A stretch of 64,000 bases of DNA. Origin: Phoronis australis. Taxonomy: Eukaryota; Phoronida; Phoronidae. Shown in pieces: positions 24,701-32,747 of the stretch. A program made the translations under genes and the position numbers. How positions within the stretch are numbered: the first letter of the stretch is position 1; each line of letters starts with the position of its first letter. The notes under the pieces are model-generated. The model was not told where the DNA came from and did no database searches. It was given only the letters and a program-made list of their open reading frames with translations. Where the stretch lies: contig NMRA01000224.1 in the NCBI GenBank assembly GCA_002633005.1, forward strand, positions 528,281 through 592,280, written 5' to 3'.

Positions 24701-25850
24701 CTAGTACCTTCCGCAATACCACGTACATTTAATACAGCGTCGTATTTTATCCTTCACAATTATCCCTGTAACTGTTGTCGTGTCAATAATTTGTTTCAGA
24801 AACATCGAAGTGGGTTTTAGTATATGCTGGTTGTTTTCAAAATTCATTGACATTAACGGCCAGCCGCGTCTACAGAAAGAACTTAATTTTAAATTTGCCC
24901 TCATCTATCTACTTCGCTAGTACTGCAGTAGGTTTGTAGCACGTCTTTAAAACCATTAGAAAACCCTTTTATATAACTTTTAATGTTAATTTTCTTTGAC
25001 ATTGTTTCGTGATTGAATTCTATGCACACTGCGATGTCTCGACAAGGCTTGTCGTAATAGCTACCTGTGTTGATAATAAACATTACAAATTCGCCACTTG
25101 GTCATGAATAGTAAGCACTGATTTCACCACACTCAAGCTAAGCTCTTTCGTGCTGGCTTTTTCATCCTTTTTATTCCCATGGGAATTTAGTGGAAATAAT
25201 AGAACTTTCCCGGATAGAAATCTACTTTGTCGTGGAGGTAGGAAAACGCGCTGTTACATTGATCTAATTTTAGAAATTCTGGCTGATTCTAGGAATCAAA
25301 TAGGAAAATATCGCATCCACTGATACTTTTCAAGTTTATCCACTTTGACACTTTGATGTCGTCAGCCCAGCACAGCTGTAAAACTTTGCTGGCATTGGAA
25401 GGTAGAATGCAATTAATGCAGTCCAGAAAAAACAAGGCACCGGTGAATAACATGAACATTTCCAATGGCGCAAGAACAAAGCTCGAGAACTGCTTGAAGG
25501 ATGTTGCAGCATTGCGGATATATACGGCCATATTCAAATATCACACTGTAATGTATCGCAAATTGCCCTAGCTAAACATTTCTTTTCTGAAAGCTATAAA
25601 AAGTCATTATATCAAATAAACACAGAAAAATCAGAAACCCGAACTGGGAATCGAACCACAGGTCTCTAGATTGCCAGTTGGGGGTTCTGATTTTTCTGTG
25701 TTTATTGGATATATTTTACTATTGGCCAACCTCAGCGTCTATATATTTACTTAATCTAATTAAACACATACTGGTAAATTGCTGATTGTATATATGTAAC
25801 TGTCAATATATTAGATATATACACGTGTGTGTGTGTGCGTGTGTGTGTGT

Positions 25851-25899
<49 letters not shown>

Positions 25900-28628
25900 C
25901 GTGTGTATAAATTTAACCTAATAACAATGACTTGTCCGCCACCTTTTCACTGTAACGTTCTTTGGAAGGGGAACTTGGCTTCCCCCCTCGACGAGTAAGT
26001 AGCTTTGCAATTTCGAGGTAAGTTCACCAAAACATTCACGTGCACATTATTTCTTTGGTTCCTTAGCCTAGTCTTTTCGTGACTGGAAGTTTAGTTTTCA
26101 ACTTTCGCAGCCGACTAACCTTGCTGCTTTACATGTATGTTCGCAACGTTTCCAGTCCAGTCCGGCCGCGACGTGCCTGATCGGGTTCGCCACTGGGTTA
26201 TAACCAGCGTTTTGCGTTTTGAACAGAAAAAATCGCAAGTCTAAAATTACAACACACGGCTATGCTCTCTTGTCTGTATTTCACGGAAGAATAATTCTAA
26301 TTTATCACCAGAGAGTCTCCATACATCCCGCAACTGACCTCGGTAAGTTGGCCTACCGAGATTTGTAGGCTGTACGGTACGCTCAAAGTTTCTATAAATC
26401 CGCTACAGCGATATAAAGCATCTCATTTTTTTAAAAACTCGATGTACTTGTAAGGGTTTTAAATTGAATTTTGATGTTTTATTGGTGTAAAACGGTGAAT
26501 TCAAGCGATAAGCTAACACTAGTAAGCTTAGCAGACCGTGTTAGAACCCATGACGTCTGGCGTAAGGTAAAAGAACTGAACTCTGTGTTATCGAGTGGAT
26601 CTACTCGGTCTAAATTGATACTAAATACGTTGTTTTTGGTGGCATTCTCCTTAAGGTTACATGTAGACAACGAGCTGTCGGTGATTCCAACTGTCTAGAC
26701 TACAATACGCGAGACTATAGAGGGCACCACTTGATGTGATGTTTGAAGCAAATTAAATACGACGATAAATTGTTCACAAAACACTATTCTAAGTATCTCA
26801 ACATCTGCCTTGTACTTTATTTGCCATACGCTACTTCGTTCGGCCAGGAGAAATTACTAGCTCTCGTGATAGCCTGGACGATTACACATGTTTCATGTTC
26901 AATTTTCTCATATACCGCGCAGGACGAATGTGTACAAATTAGCGTCGATACTGAAGTCGAGACCTTCCGCTTAGCTCAATACAAAATGAGCTGTCAATAT
27001 CACAAAACAATTTCTGGACGAGCTCTGCAGTCGTGAATGAGTGTTGCTAAATTGCAAGAGTTGTACTTATCTATAGCTGATGATCACCGTGGTGTCCAAC
27101 TTTCGTCCTAAATGGTTCCATGTCTTCAGGCTTGAAAATATTATATTTGTTGTTCGCATCCAACTTAATTATTCTTCATATAATTTTAGGTGAGTCCTGG
27201 CAAACTCAGCACTGATATGACCCATTATGCACTAGACACTGACCCTGTTGACCTAGGTAAGTGTCCTGGGGTCTCAGATGGCAGGAAATGGGAGTTTTCT
27301 TCGGTCTTCTTTGACTTAGAAAAGAAGTAACACCGTCTTCGAAGGTACGGCAAGGTGGGCAACATGTTTTAGGTCCCCCTGACTGTTTGTGTTCAAAGTT
27401 TTCACTTAAAAGGATACTAAACCGTGTTTTGATGATTTCCACCAAGTCTCGTTCGGTCTTTTGAACGCTGAAAACAGGAATCAACGAAAAACTGACACTC
27501 CGAATGTCGCAGATTGAATATTGTTCTTGGTGGGTGGTCAGCCTTCTCCACCAAACTTGCATTATTATTCGCTTAAGGACAAGCTTTCCCGTTTAGCAGA
27601 ATTTGAGAGAAGTTTTCAAATTTTCCTTCAAACTTTTTAGAATTGTTGGTGATTATAGAGTATTATTTTGTATCACAGAATTGGATGGAAAATACTGTAG
27701 CTATTAACATGCGTTAATAGGTTGCAACTCCGTTTGGTATCCTATTATCATTGGCGCAGTGAGTTCCTCTACCACCTGACTCAAAGCCTTTTTACCGATA
27801 TACATGTACTGTATATGTAACTAGTTCGCGGTTAGGTGTCTTGTAATACGCTGTACAGGTTCAATTGAAATTGTGCTGGAGATATGGAAGGGAAAATTAA
27901 GAATTCGAACAATCAGTGTTCTCTTGTTTATTGTGATGGACCCGTTGTTTGATGTTAAGGGTCACGCATGCATGTATGTGTGTATACTTTATCACAAAAT
28001 AAGTTAAAATTATGAACACTTTCAGCCGTAATTAACGCATATATGTTTACACGATCAGTGAATTGTCGTGAGCGTACTTGACCATAAGCTGCCAAATTCT
28101 GTTCTCTTCTGCTTAACACTTTCATGCACCAAAGGTTTCAATCCAAAGGTGAAATATATTATACAGTATGCATCGTCTGTAATTTTTACCGATTCTGCTC
28201 TTCACGAGTCCTTGTTACTCATGACGAATCCAAACGCACAACTGGTGCTCGTAGATGTTTTGTGGACTGGAACATGGTGTAACAGCTGACTTGAAAGTAT
28301 CGCGGCGAAGTTTACAAACTTCACTAAACTGGAGTTAATGAAGTTAGCGGCGGTTACTCTCCCTATGAATTAAGCAATCATCTTCAGTCGGTGCACGATG
28401 TCATCAAGTTTGTCTAGAATTGTAAACTCAACATTTTAAGAACCAAAGCAAAATATTCCACCCCAAAACAAGCAGGTAACTTAAACCAATGGGGCAGGCC
28501 ACTGACCTTTCAACCATTGGGATTTTTCAGGAGCCAAACATATTGTCGACATGGCTGTGTCGTTGGACATCAAACACAGAGGCAAGGTTTTACAATTCGG
28601 TGAAGACGTTGGCTACCCGTGGGATTGA
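9553..28628 (+). CDS. Membrane-anchored carbonyl-reductase-like short-chain dehydrogenase, 8 exons
   Basis: Eight exons (9553-9711, 13055-13139, 14315-14496, 15035-15138, 19480-19605, 20142-20316, 27190-27256, 28531-28628) join in frame to 331 residues. Residues 13-34 are a hydrophobic helix, absent from the soluble carbonyl reductases, suggesting membrane anchoring. The Rossmann fold follows: TGANRGIG (55-62), R83 as a candidate NADPH phosphate contact, D108, NAG (135-137), N157, catalytic S183, Y247 and K251 (YGIAK), and PG at 280-281. The order, and the long insert between S183 and Y247, match carbonyl reductase 1-type SDRs. It would use NADPH to reduce carbonyls; the substrate cannot be read from sequence. 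Introns 1, 2, 4 and 6 hold many transposons. Intron 5 has a GC donor. All reading phases agree, so the model is strong; the untranslated ends are uncertain. Confidence 0.9.
9851..10249 (-). mobile_element. MITE family F, copy 1 (intron 1 of the reductase)
   Basis: About 400 bp with imperfect inverted ends containing GGGCTCTAATC and GATTGGAGACCGGGCCC. The interior is full of CTCGAAA/TTTCGAG words. It is the inverted equivalent of 22738-23144 and 62226-62589, sharing segments such as TAATAGACACTTATCT and AAAGTAGAGTAGAAAATG in diverged form. No target duplication was identified. Confidence 0.75.
10430..10605. repeat. Dispersed repeat I, copy 1
   Basis: Diverged match in the same orientation to 31560-31710: both contain GTCAACTGCTCGTCAC, TTTTTCTCCCAC and GGAAAATGTGACC, followed by a related GGCGACTTCAA-type stretch. 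Confidence 0.65.
10606..11346. other. Intron 1 sequence, nothing recognised
   Basis: Short open frames only, without domains. Confidence 0.45.
11347..11539. mobile_element. 193-bp foldback element with arms of about 65 bp
   Basis: Left arm ATTAGAAAACGGACAATCGC through ACTCTACGTTTCGTC; the right arm is its reverse complement with a few changes, ending GCGATTGTCCGTTTTCTAAT. The arms are separated by about 65 bases. It is non-coding and lies in intron 1. Confidence 0.8.
11838..12290 (+). repeat. Dispersed repeat A, copy 1
   Basis: Diverged match to 21560-21731 plus 23298-23425 and, inverted, to 27400-27690. Shared words include CAAAGTCTG, CCACC.AACAAGGACC-like text and ACCAATGATGCATTAG. It is interrupted by the element at 12003-12152. 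Confidence 0.65.
12003..12152. mobile_element. GC-rich MITE with ATAGG 5-bp duplication
   Basis: It begins CATGGGCGGCGCA and ends TGCGCCGCCCATG, with ATAGG on both sides (11998-12002 and 12153-12157). A second internal GGGCGGTGCACC start suggests an internal duplication. It is inserted into repeat A copy 1. Confidence 0.85.
12291..13054. other. End of intron 1, with CA/GT-rich low-complexity tract
   Basis: Around 12770-12860 there are interrupted CACG/CACA and GTAT/GTGT repeats. Otherwise nothing was recognised. Confidence 0.5.
13055..13139 (+). CDS. Reductase exon 2 (cofactor motif)
   Basis: The acceptor is AATAATTCAG. It encodes VTGANRGIGYEVVKQLCEV and on to IYLT, the glycine-rich NADPH-binding turn. 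The donor is ACAG|GTGAAT, phase 1; the split Ala codon is completed by exon 3. Confidence 0.9.
14033..14101. repeat. Hairpin-forming inverted repeat, 26-bp arms
   Basis: Arms at 14033-14058 (TTTGACCCGCTTCAAACCTG...) and 14076-14101 match with one mismatch and leave a 17-base loop. It lies in intron 2. Confidence 0.85.
14315..14496 (+). CDS. Reductase exon 3 (cofactor specificity, NAG)
   Basis: It opens with the rest of Ala, then ARGAMKGAEAV, QIDVDSDESV, and VDIIVSNAGISGEG. The acceptor is GTTGAAG and the donor GGG|GTAAAC, phase 0. Confidence 0.9.
15035..15138 (+). CDS. Reductase exon 4 (catalytic Asn helix)
   Basis: The acceptor is TTTGTTCCAG. It encodes ITPLHKEVEMNINTNYYGT and on to IPIMRPNS, with the conserved Asn before YYG. 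The donor is AAC|GTACGT, phase 2. Confidence 0.9.
15424..15583. mobile_element. GC-rich MITE, CTTAT duplication
   Basis: CACTGGCGGATTTAG at the left end, GGATCCGCCCCTG at the right, CTTAT on both sides (15419-15423, 15584-15588). The interior TAAAATTCTCCCAGATTCCA is shared with 38550-38700 and 48350-48506 and, inverted, with 19819-19988. Confidence 0.9.
15584..17507. other. Intron 4 sequence, nothing recognised
   Basis: No repeat match or exon was supported here by eye. Confidence 0.4.
17508..18140 (+). repeat. Dispersed repeat C, copy 1
   Basis: Diverged match in the same orientation to 40255-40870: CCTTGAGTAAACT, a TTTTTACTATT stretch, AACGGCTG, and ACGAGGTGACGAGC occur in the same order. 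It contains a poly-C run with a single N at 17695. Confidence 0.7.
18141..19069. other. Intron 4 sequence, nothing recognised
   Basis: Short frames only. Confidence 0.4.
19070..19232 (+). repeat. Dispersed repeat H, copy 1
   Basis: Shares GAAGTGGGCAAAAAGGT, CAAAAGTCCACTAAAA and TTTTGTCAGCAAAA with 32095-32265, same orientation. Confidence 0.75.
19480..19605 (+). CDS. Reductase exon 5 (catalytic Ser)
   Basis: The acceptor is GTTTTTCAG. It encodes MILVTSGAAYYFYDSCSSE through LLDLYQ, covering catalytic Ser183 and the start of the insert typical of carbonyl reductases. The only donor that keeps frame with exon 6 is AAAG|GCAAGT, a GC-AG intron. Confidence 0.85.
19819..19988. mobile_element. GC-rich MITE, ATTAT duplication, poly-C gap
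   Basis: CAGGGGCGGATCCAGG at the left, AAATCCGTCACTG at the right; ATTAT at 19814-19818 and 19989-19993. Inverted relative to 15424-15583. The poly-C tract contains one N at 19960. Confidence 0.88.
20142..20316 (+). CDS. Reductase exon 6 (YxxxK)
   Basis: The acceptor is ATATTTTGCAG. It encodes DVTEKGLDSSNWPVGTVDP and on through YGIAKLAVILLGRIV to NISVGI. Tyr247 and Lys251 form the catalytic pair. The donor is ATA|GTAAGT, phase 0. Confidence 0.9.
20700..20830. repeat. Imperfect tandem duplication of about 64 bp
   Basis: Two copies of an ACAGTTC.TC.TAATGCAACA unit followed by a related CGGTAGT stretch, near 20721 and 20785, inside intron 6. Confidence 0.6.
22112..22267. mobile_element. GC-rich MITE, CGTAG duplication, nested
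   Basis: CATTGGCGGATCCAGG at the left and CTGGATCCGCCTATG at the right; CGTAG at 22107-22111 and 22268-22272. It is inserted in the 21732-23297 element. Confidence 0.9.
22738..23144 (+). mobile_element. MITE family F, copy 2, nested
   Basis: CAGGGCCCGGTCTCTAATC at the left, GATTGGAGACCGGGCCCTG at the right. The interior CTCGAA words match 9851-10249 (inverted) and 62226-62589. It is inserted in the 21732-23297 element. Confidence 0.82.
23426..25608. other. Intron 6 sequence with a degenerate 70-75-bp tandem repeat
   Basis: Near 24500-24670 the phrase TTGTGCAAA..ACTACAA recurs three times with 70-75-base spacing. Otherwise only short frames. Confidence 0.45.
25609..25712 (-). repeat. Inverted repeat enclosing a tRNA-like B box
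   Basis: Arms at 25609-25636 and 25685-25712 match over 28 bases with one mismatch (core AAACACAGAAAAATCAG). Between them the minus strand reads GGTTCGATTCC (25657-25647), a perfect B box. No good A box is visible. A tRNA-derived short element or fragment is likely. Confidence 0.7.
25825..25907. repeat. (GT)n microsatellite
   Basis: About 80 bases of GT with few interruptions, in intron 6. Confidence 0.95.
25908..27189. other. End of intron 6, nothing recognised
   Basis: A 97-codon frame at 26743-27036 has no domain and no splice context. Confidence 0.4.
27190..27256 (+). CDS. Reductase exon 7 (PG motif)
   Basis: The acceptor is TAATTTTAG. It encodes VSPGKLSTDMTHYALDTDP and on to VDL, the segment after beta strand 6. 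The donor is CTAG|GTAAGT, phase 1. The preceding intron is nearly 6.9 kb. Confidence 0.85.
27400..27690 (-). repeat. Dispersed repeat A, copy 3, uninterrupted
   Basis: The reverse complement aligns with copies 1 and 2 (CTCTATAAT, AAAAAGTTT, CCACCAAGAAC, then AATCTG...GGAGTG). It preserves the site where copy 2 carries a 1.57-kb insertion. It lies in intron 7. Confidence 0.7.
28531..28628 (+). CDS. Reductase exon 8 (C terminus)
   Basis: The acceptor is GGATTTTTCAG. It encodes AKHIVDMAVSLDI, then KVLQFGEDVGYPWD and TGA. This matches the short C-terminal arm of carbonyl reductases that ends near a Trp. Confidence 0.88.
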
Positions 28629-28849
28629 AGGCGTTGCAGCGTGCTCATTACAAAATGTCGTCAGAACATATTTTTGGTTTCCACAAATGTCGTTGCGTTT
28701 CTTTTATAAACACCTACTCCAAATCATTTCACTCTAAATGAAAATGAGTAAGAACTTGAATAAGTTTCAGCAAAACACGGCATTCATCCATGTTTACAAC
28801 ACGGTACTGCTAAGAGTATCAAAATGGTTTGATGGCCGATTTAGTTTTC

Positions 28850-28855
28850 AATAAA
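28850..28855 (+). terminator. Poly(A) signal candidate of the reductase gene
   Basis: AATAAA 222 bases after the stop codon. Another AATAAA near 28955 is an alternative. Confidence 0.45.
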
Positions 28856-28959
28856 ATTATTGGCCGTCCTTTTCACCGCTATACTGAACTCAGTTTCTAA
28901 TCGACAGCCACCAGACTACGATATCCTGTCACAGGTTAGGCAATGCGTGTGATAAATAA

Positions 28960-30064
28960 AACAAAAGTTAACATAGGAATGTCATGTACTTTGAGTTTTT
29001 AGGTTGGGTTTCATACCTTAGTAACTAGATTTTATACTCTCTTTCAGTCACTTTTGTAAAGAGAGTATGGAAAGTACTATGCAACCACAGTAAAAAGTTA
29101 ACAACATTTAATTTCACTCTAAGCACAACTTCGTTTATTGTTTACTATGAATGTATTACTACATAATATGAAATTCCCAAGTGTTTATTTATTAGGTGCC
29201 TACATGGTTTTCTAAAATATTTTGAATATTTCTGTTTTGTTTTAAGTCACTAAATAAATTTAATGTGCACAATGTAGTTCATGTACTTTAAACGCTAAAA
29301 CTGAAGGATCATTTTCTGCCACGTGTGTCGTTGCGTTGGCAACGTTTCACTTGTTCATTGTGTGAATTATAGAATGGATCTAACTGAACGTCGTGAATAT
29401 TCGCTAGGCCTCGAGTGGAATGAAGACGCTACTGGTCAATAACGTTTGGTTCGGGGTACATCTAAATCACATCATCTTTGCCTGAAGATGAGTCATGCCC
29501 GTCACTACATTGTTGTAAGTTCTTTTGGAGTTCTGCTCTTGATCTCTATGGGATCGGCAAATACATGTATTAGGACGAGTTCGAAAGAATATGCCCTAAA
29601 GCTGCTAACTGGAATTACTGTCGCGTATTCAGTAAATTCTGCGTGCAAGAGGGCTGTTGCCAAACTATTTAGATTGAAAGGAGCTTTTACCACATCCTCG
29701 AGATTTCTTTGAATATTTTAAATTTAACACCAGATTAAGGAGTATTTGCTTACACAAGTTCCTGACACTAGAAGACGTAATGCAGTGTTTGTCACGTGTG
29801 TAATTTTGCCATTTCAAAAGGAAATCAATACGATCAGACGACTTGAAGATCAATAGCTTGTCATGTGGCCGTATGATCAAGTGTGAGTCATGTGGACATA
29901 ATCACTTTTTGACAAAATGCACGATTGATCGGTATCTATGGCATTTGAGTGAAATAAATCAGTTGGGAGATTATAATTAAAGAGATAGTCCTAAAGAGCA
30001 CAAAAATTTAAACCTGCATTTCACCGTCTTAAGCTGTCTAAAAACGCTCTTATAATAGTCTTTA
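28960..30064. other. Unassigned sequence downstream of the reductase
   Basis: A frame starting at 29488 begins with a signal-peptide-like hydrophobic stretch (YIVVSSFGVLLLISMGSA) but has no support as a gene. Near 29330 GTTGCGTTGGCAAC resembles an RFX X-box. Confidence 0.35.
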
Positions 30065-30223
30065 CATAGGCGGATTTAGGGGGACAGCCCCCCCCCCCTT
30101 GGCTGCCGCAAAAAAGCAAGAGCGTAGGGAAATGTAGAGTTTATTAATTAACCCCGGTAATTAAAATTATGCGGCTGAAAAAAGATTTAATTGTGTGCAG
30201 TTTTAGTGCTTGGGGGGGGGGGG

Positions 30224-30388
30224 NNNNNNNNNNNNNNNNNNNNNNNNNNNNNNNNNNNNNNNNNNNNNNNNNNNNNNNNNNNNNNNNNNNNNNNNNNNNN
30301 NNNNNNNNNNNNNNNNNNNNNNNNNNNNNNNNNNNNNNNNNNNNNNNNNNNNNNNNNNNNNNNNNNNNNNNNNNNNNNNNNNNNNNNN
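30224..30388. other. Assembly gap (165 N)
   Basis: It begins directly after a run of 13 G. Confidence 0.99.
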
Positions 30389-30926
30389 TATATTTCAAAT
30401 TCAATAACTCTAATCCAAAACTCAACTAATTGAGAATGTTAAAGTTAGTATTTTAATGATTATTTGTAACTTTATTCCACTGACGGCTCATTTTAGCCCT
30501 TAACTTAGAATGTTATTGCATAAACTGCCGTATCTTGTTTCTCATCTTGACATCACGCACTTTTTTGATTGAAGCACAACACACACTCGGCCACTGGAAA
30601 CGCATTTCGAGTGTCCAACCTTTATGTTTTCTTATAATATTATATATTATTGAGTGACGTCATTTGCGATAAACCCAAGCGCCTGTGGTCAAACCTTAAC
30701 TTAAAACGATTTCCAAAGCAATCGCGTCATTTTTGCCAACACGAAAAACGGATTTGGTCTTTTGGGCAATTGAAGACTATTTTAAGTGCACCAAATTTGT
30801 TACGAACTGATTGTACAAAATATAAAACATGTAATAATCATTACAAAATGAAGGAGTTTCGCGCGCAAACGCTGTGGACCCTAAACAAGTAGGTCTCTTA
30901 GTAACAACTTCGGAGATAAATCGTGG

Positions 30927-30979
30927 TGGTGCTGTGGTAAAGCACGCGCCCTCAATCCTCCAGGTCGTGAGTTCGAGTC
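30927..30979 (+). repeat. tRNA-like promoter region (SINE head or decayed tRNA)
   Basis: A-box-like TGGTGCTGTGG (30927-30937) and B box GAGTTCGAGTC (30969-30979), 31 bases apart. Stems pair poorly. Nested within the 30065-31181 element. Confidence 0.55.
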
Positions 30980-31559
30980 TGTGGTACTTGCAGTTTTTCC
31001 TGTTTCACACTTTCTCCTTTTTTCTTGGTTAATACTTCGGGAATCAAGGAAATTGCTTGATTTTTAGAGGAAAAAACAGAAAAACCTCCTGGTGCTCTGC
31101 GCATCTAGAATCGTGTTTTGAGCAAATGTTTACAGACAAAATGTTGCCCCCCCCCCTTGTGATATCCTAGATTCGTCACTGCTTTATCTGGATATACGGT
31201 CCTATTTTCGTTACCAGCGATAACATGGAAAACCACCAGCAACTCACAAACACGCTTAAGGGTTTATTTGGGTTAGTCAGCCTTGAAATTGCGCATTCTA
31301 AAATCCCTGGTTGCATGAGTTGCCGGTTTTTAGGGAACAAATTGAGGGCGGGCGAGCGTGGTAATGGTTTGGAACACAGCGCATCCGTTAAAAATTCAAC
31401 ACTGACATCTTAAAAAGGCCTGGAACGCAAAAAATAGACACTGAAGCAGAATTCAACGTGTTCACCAAACATTTCCACGGTTTGCTTGTAAACATTTTGA
31501 ATTTCTGTTGATGTCAAGCATTTTTCTTTAAGTTTCAAACGTCAAGAAACTTTCCGTCA

Positions 31560-31710
31560 ACTGCTCGTCACTTTGTTTTTCTCCCACTAGGAAAAGCACG
31601 TCTCATGATTTGATATGGCAAGACATAGACGTAGCACATTTTTGTTATATGGAAAATGTGACCCTTGAAATTTTGTGTAACCAAAACAATGGCGACTTCA
31701 ACCGGCGTCC
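31560..31710. repeat. Dispersed repeat I, copy 2
   Basis: Partner of 10430-10605 in the same orientation, moderately diverged. Confidence 0.65.
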
Positions 31711-32094
31711 CGGCTAAGAGCCAATTGACGTTTAAAATTATTTACAAAGGTGTTGTTAAAGTATTCGAATATATTCCAAACTGCACTTGAAATTCTCTTT
31801 GGATAATCTCTTGCTTCACTGACTTGCCTCATACTGTGGTATTGAACTCGGGATGGGAGTGCGATCAAACATGCCGTTATATCCTTCTTAATTGTCAGTT
31901 TGTCGAATGACTATGAGCGCATGCGTGCATTTGCCATAAGTGGGAGGAAAGTTAGCAACTATGTGGTGACTACACAGTTTTTCGTTGGCGCGTATTTAAA
32001 AAATCTTGATTGTTTAATTTTCGTGGAAATTTCCTCAGAGGCATGCGTGCACCCAGGAGGAGCTCGGGGGGCTCGAACGAGCCCCCCCCCTCAC

Positions 32095-32265
32095 TTGACG
32101 AAGTGGGCAAAAAGGTCCGCCCCAGAGAAACAAAAAGTCCCAGAAAACGAGACAAAAGTCCACTAAAAAGACGCAGACGCACGGAAAAAGACGCTGACGC
32201 ACGGTTCTGAAGGTGGTAACCCGTTTTTTTTTTTAGTCCTCCCGATGTTTTGTCAGCAAAAGGTC
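32095..32265 (+). repeat. Dispersed repeat H, copy 2
   Basis: Partner of 19070-19232, with an internal duplication of a GACGC.GACGCACGG unit. Confidence 0.7.
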
Positions 32266-32537
32266 CACATTGACAGATATTCGCATGAAAGGGAATATGA
32301 ATAGTTCTGTTGTAGACGTTGCGAGATAGTACTTTCGTCACGAATTGATTATTAAGTTATGTTTTGACGAGTTTTTGTGTTTCATGCCTCTTCAATAGCG
32401 GAAGGTGCAGCGTTAAATTTACTTTAGAATTAATATCCAAGTTGGTTCGAAACCAACCACAGAAGTTCCATACCGATGTTCCTAATTGAGCATCAACAGA
32501 AATATCTAACAGGTCAAGAGAATAAACCTCTGGTACT

Positions 32538-32747
32538 GATGCTCTAATGTCAGACATTCATGGCTATATTCATGATATTGATGCACTAATGTCAGACATT
32601 CACAGCTATATTCATGATATTGATGCACTAATGTCAGATATTCATGGCTATATTCATGATATTGATGCACTAATGTCGGACATTCATGGCTATATTCATG
32701 ATATTGGTGCACTAATGTTAGACATTCATGGCTATATTCGTCATGTA
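32538..32747. repeat. Minisatellite, five 42-bp units
   Basis: Units start at 32538, 32580, 32622, 32664 and 32706 and differ by only a few bases. Because 42 is a multiple of three, both strands stay open: + reads MSDIHGYIHDIDAL per unit and - reads a related HQYHEYSHE unit. No flanking gene was identified. Confidence 0.92.

Larger units (their letters stand above)
30065..31181. mobile_element. 1.1-kb GC-rich-end element, CTTTA duplication, contains assembly gap
   Basis: CATAGGCGGATTTAGG at the left, CCTAGATTCGTCACTG at the right; CTTTA at 30060-30064 and 31182-31186. It includes a poly-G run leading straight into 165 Ns (30224-30388) and a tRNA-like promoter at 30927-30979. It is the longest member of the 5-bp-duplication group here. 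Confidence 0.82.

Noticed and set aside
27206-27562. 118-codon minus-strand frame
   Set aside because: It runs antisense across exon 7 of the reductase and into repeat A; no domain.
29446-29712. Secreted-protein-like frame after the reductase
   Set aside because: Hydrophobic start but no cleavage context, domain or splice partner; a GTAAGT lies inside it.
30144-30433. Frames spanning the N run
   Set aside because: They translate assembly gap and poly-G sequence.
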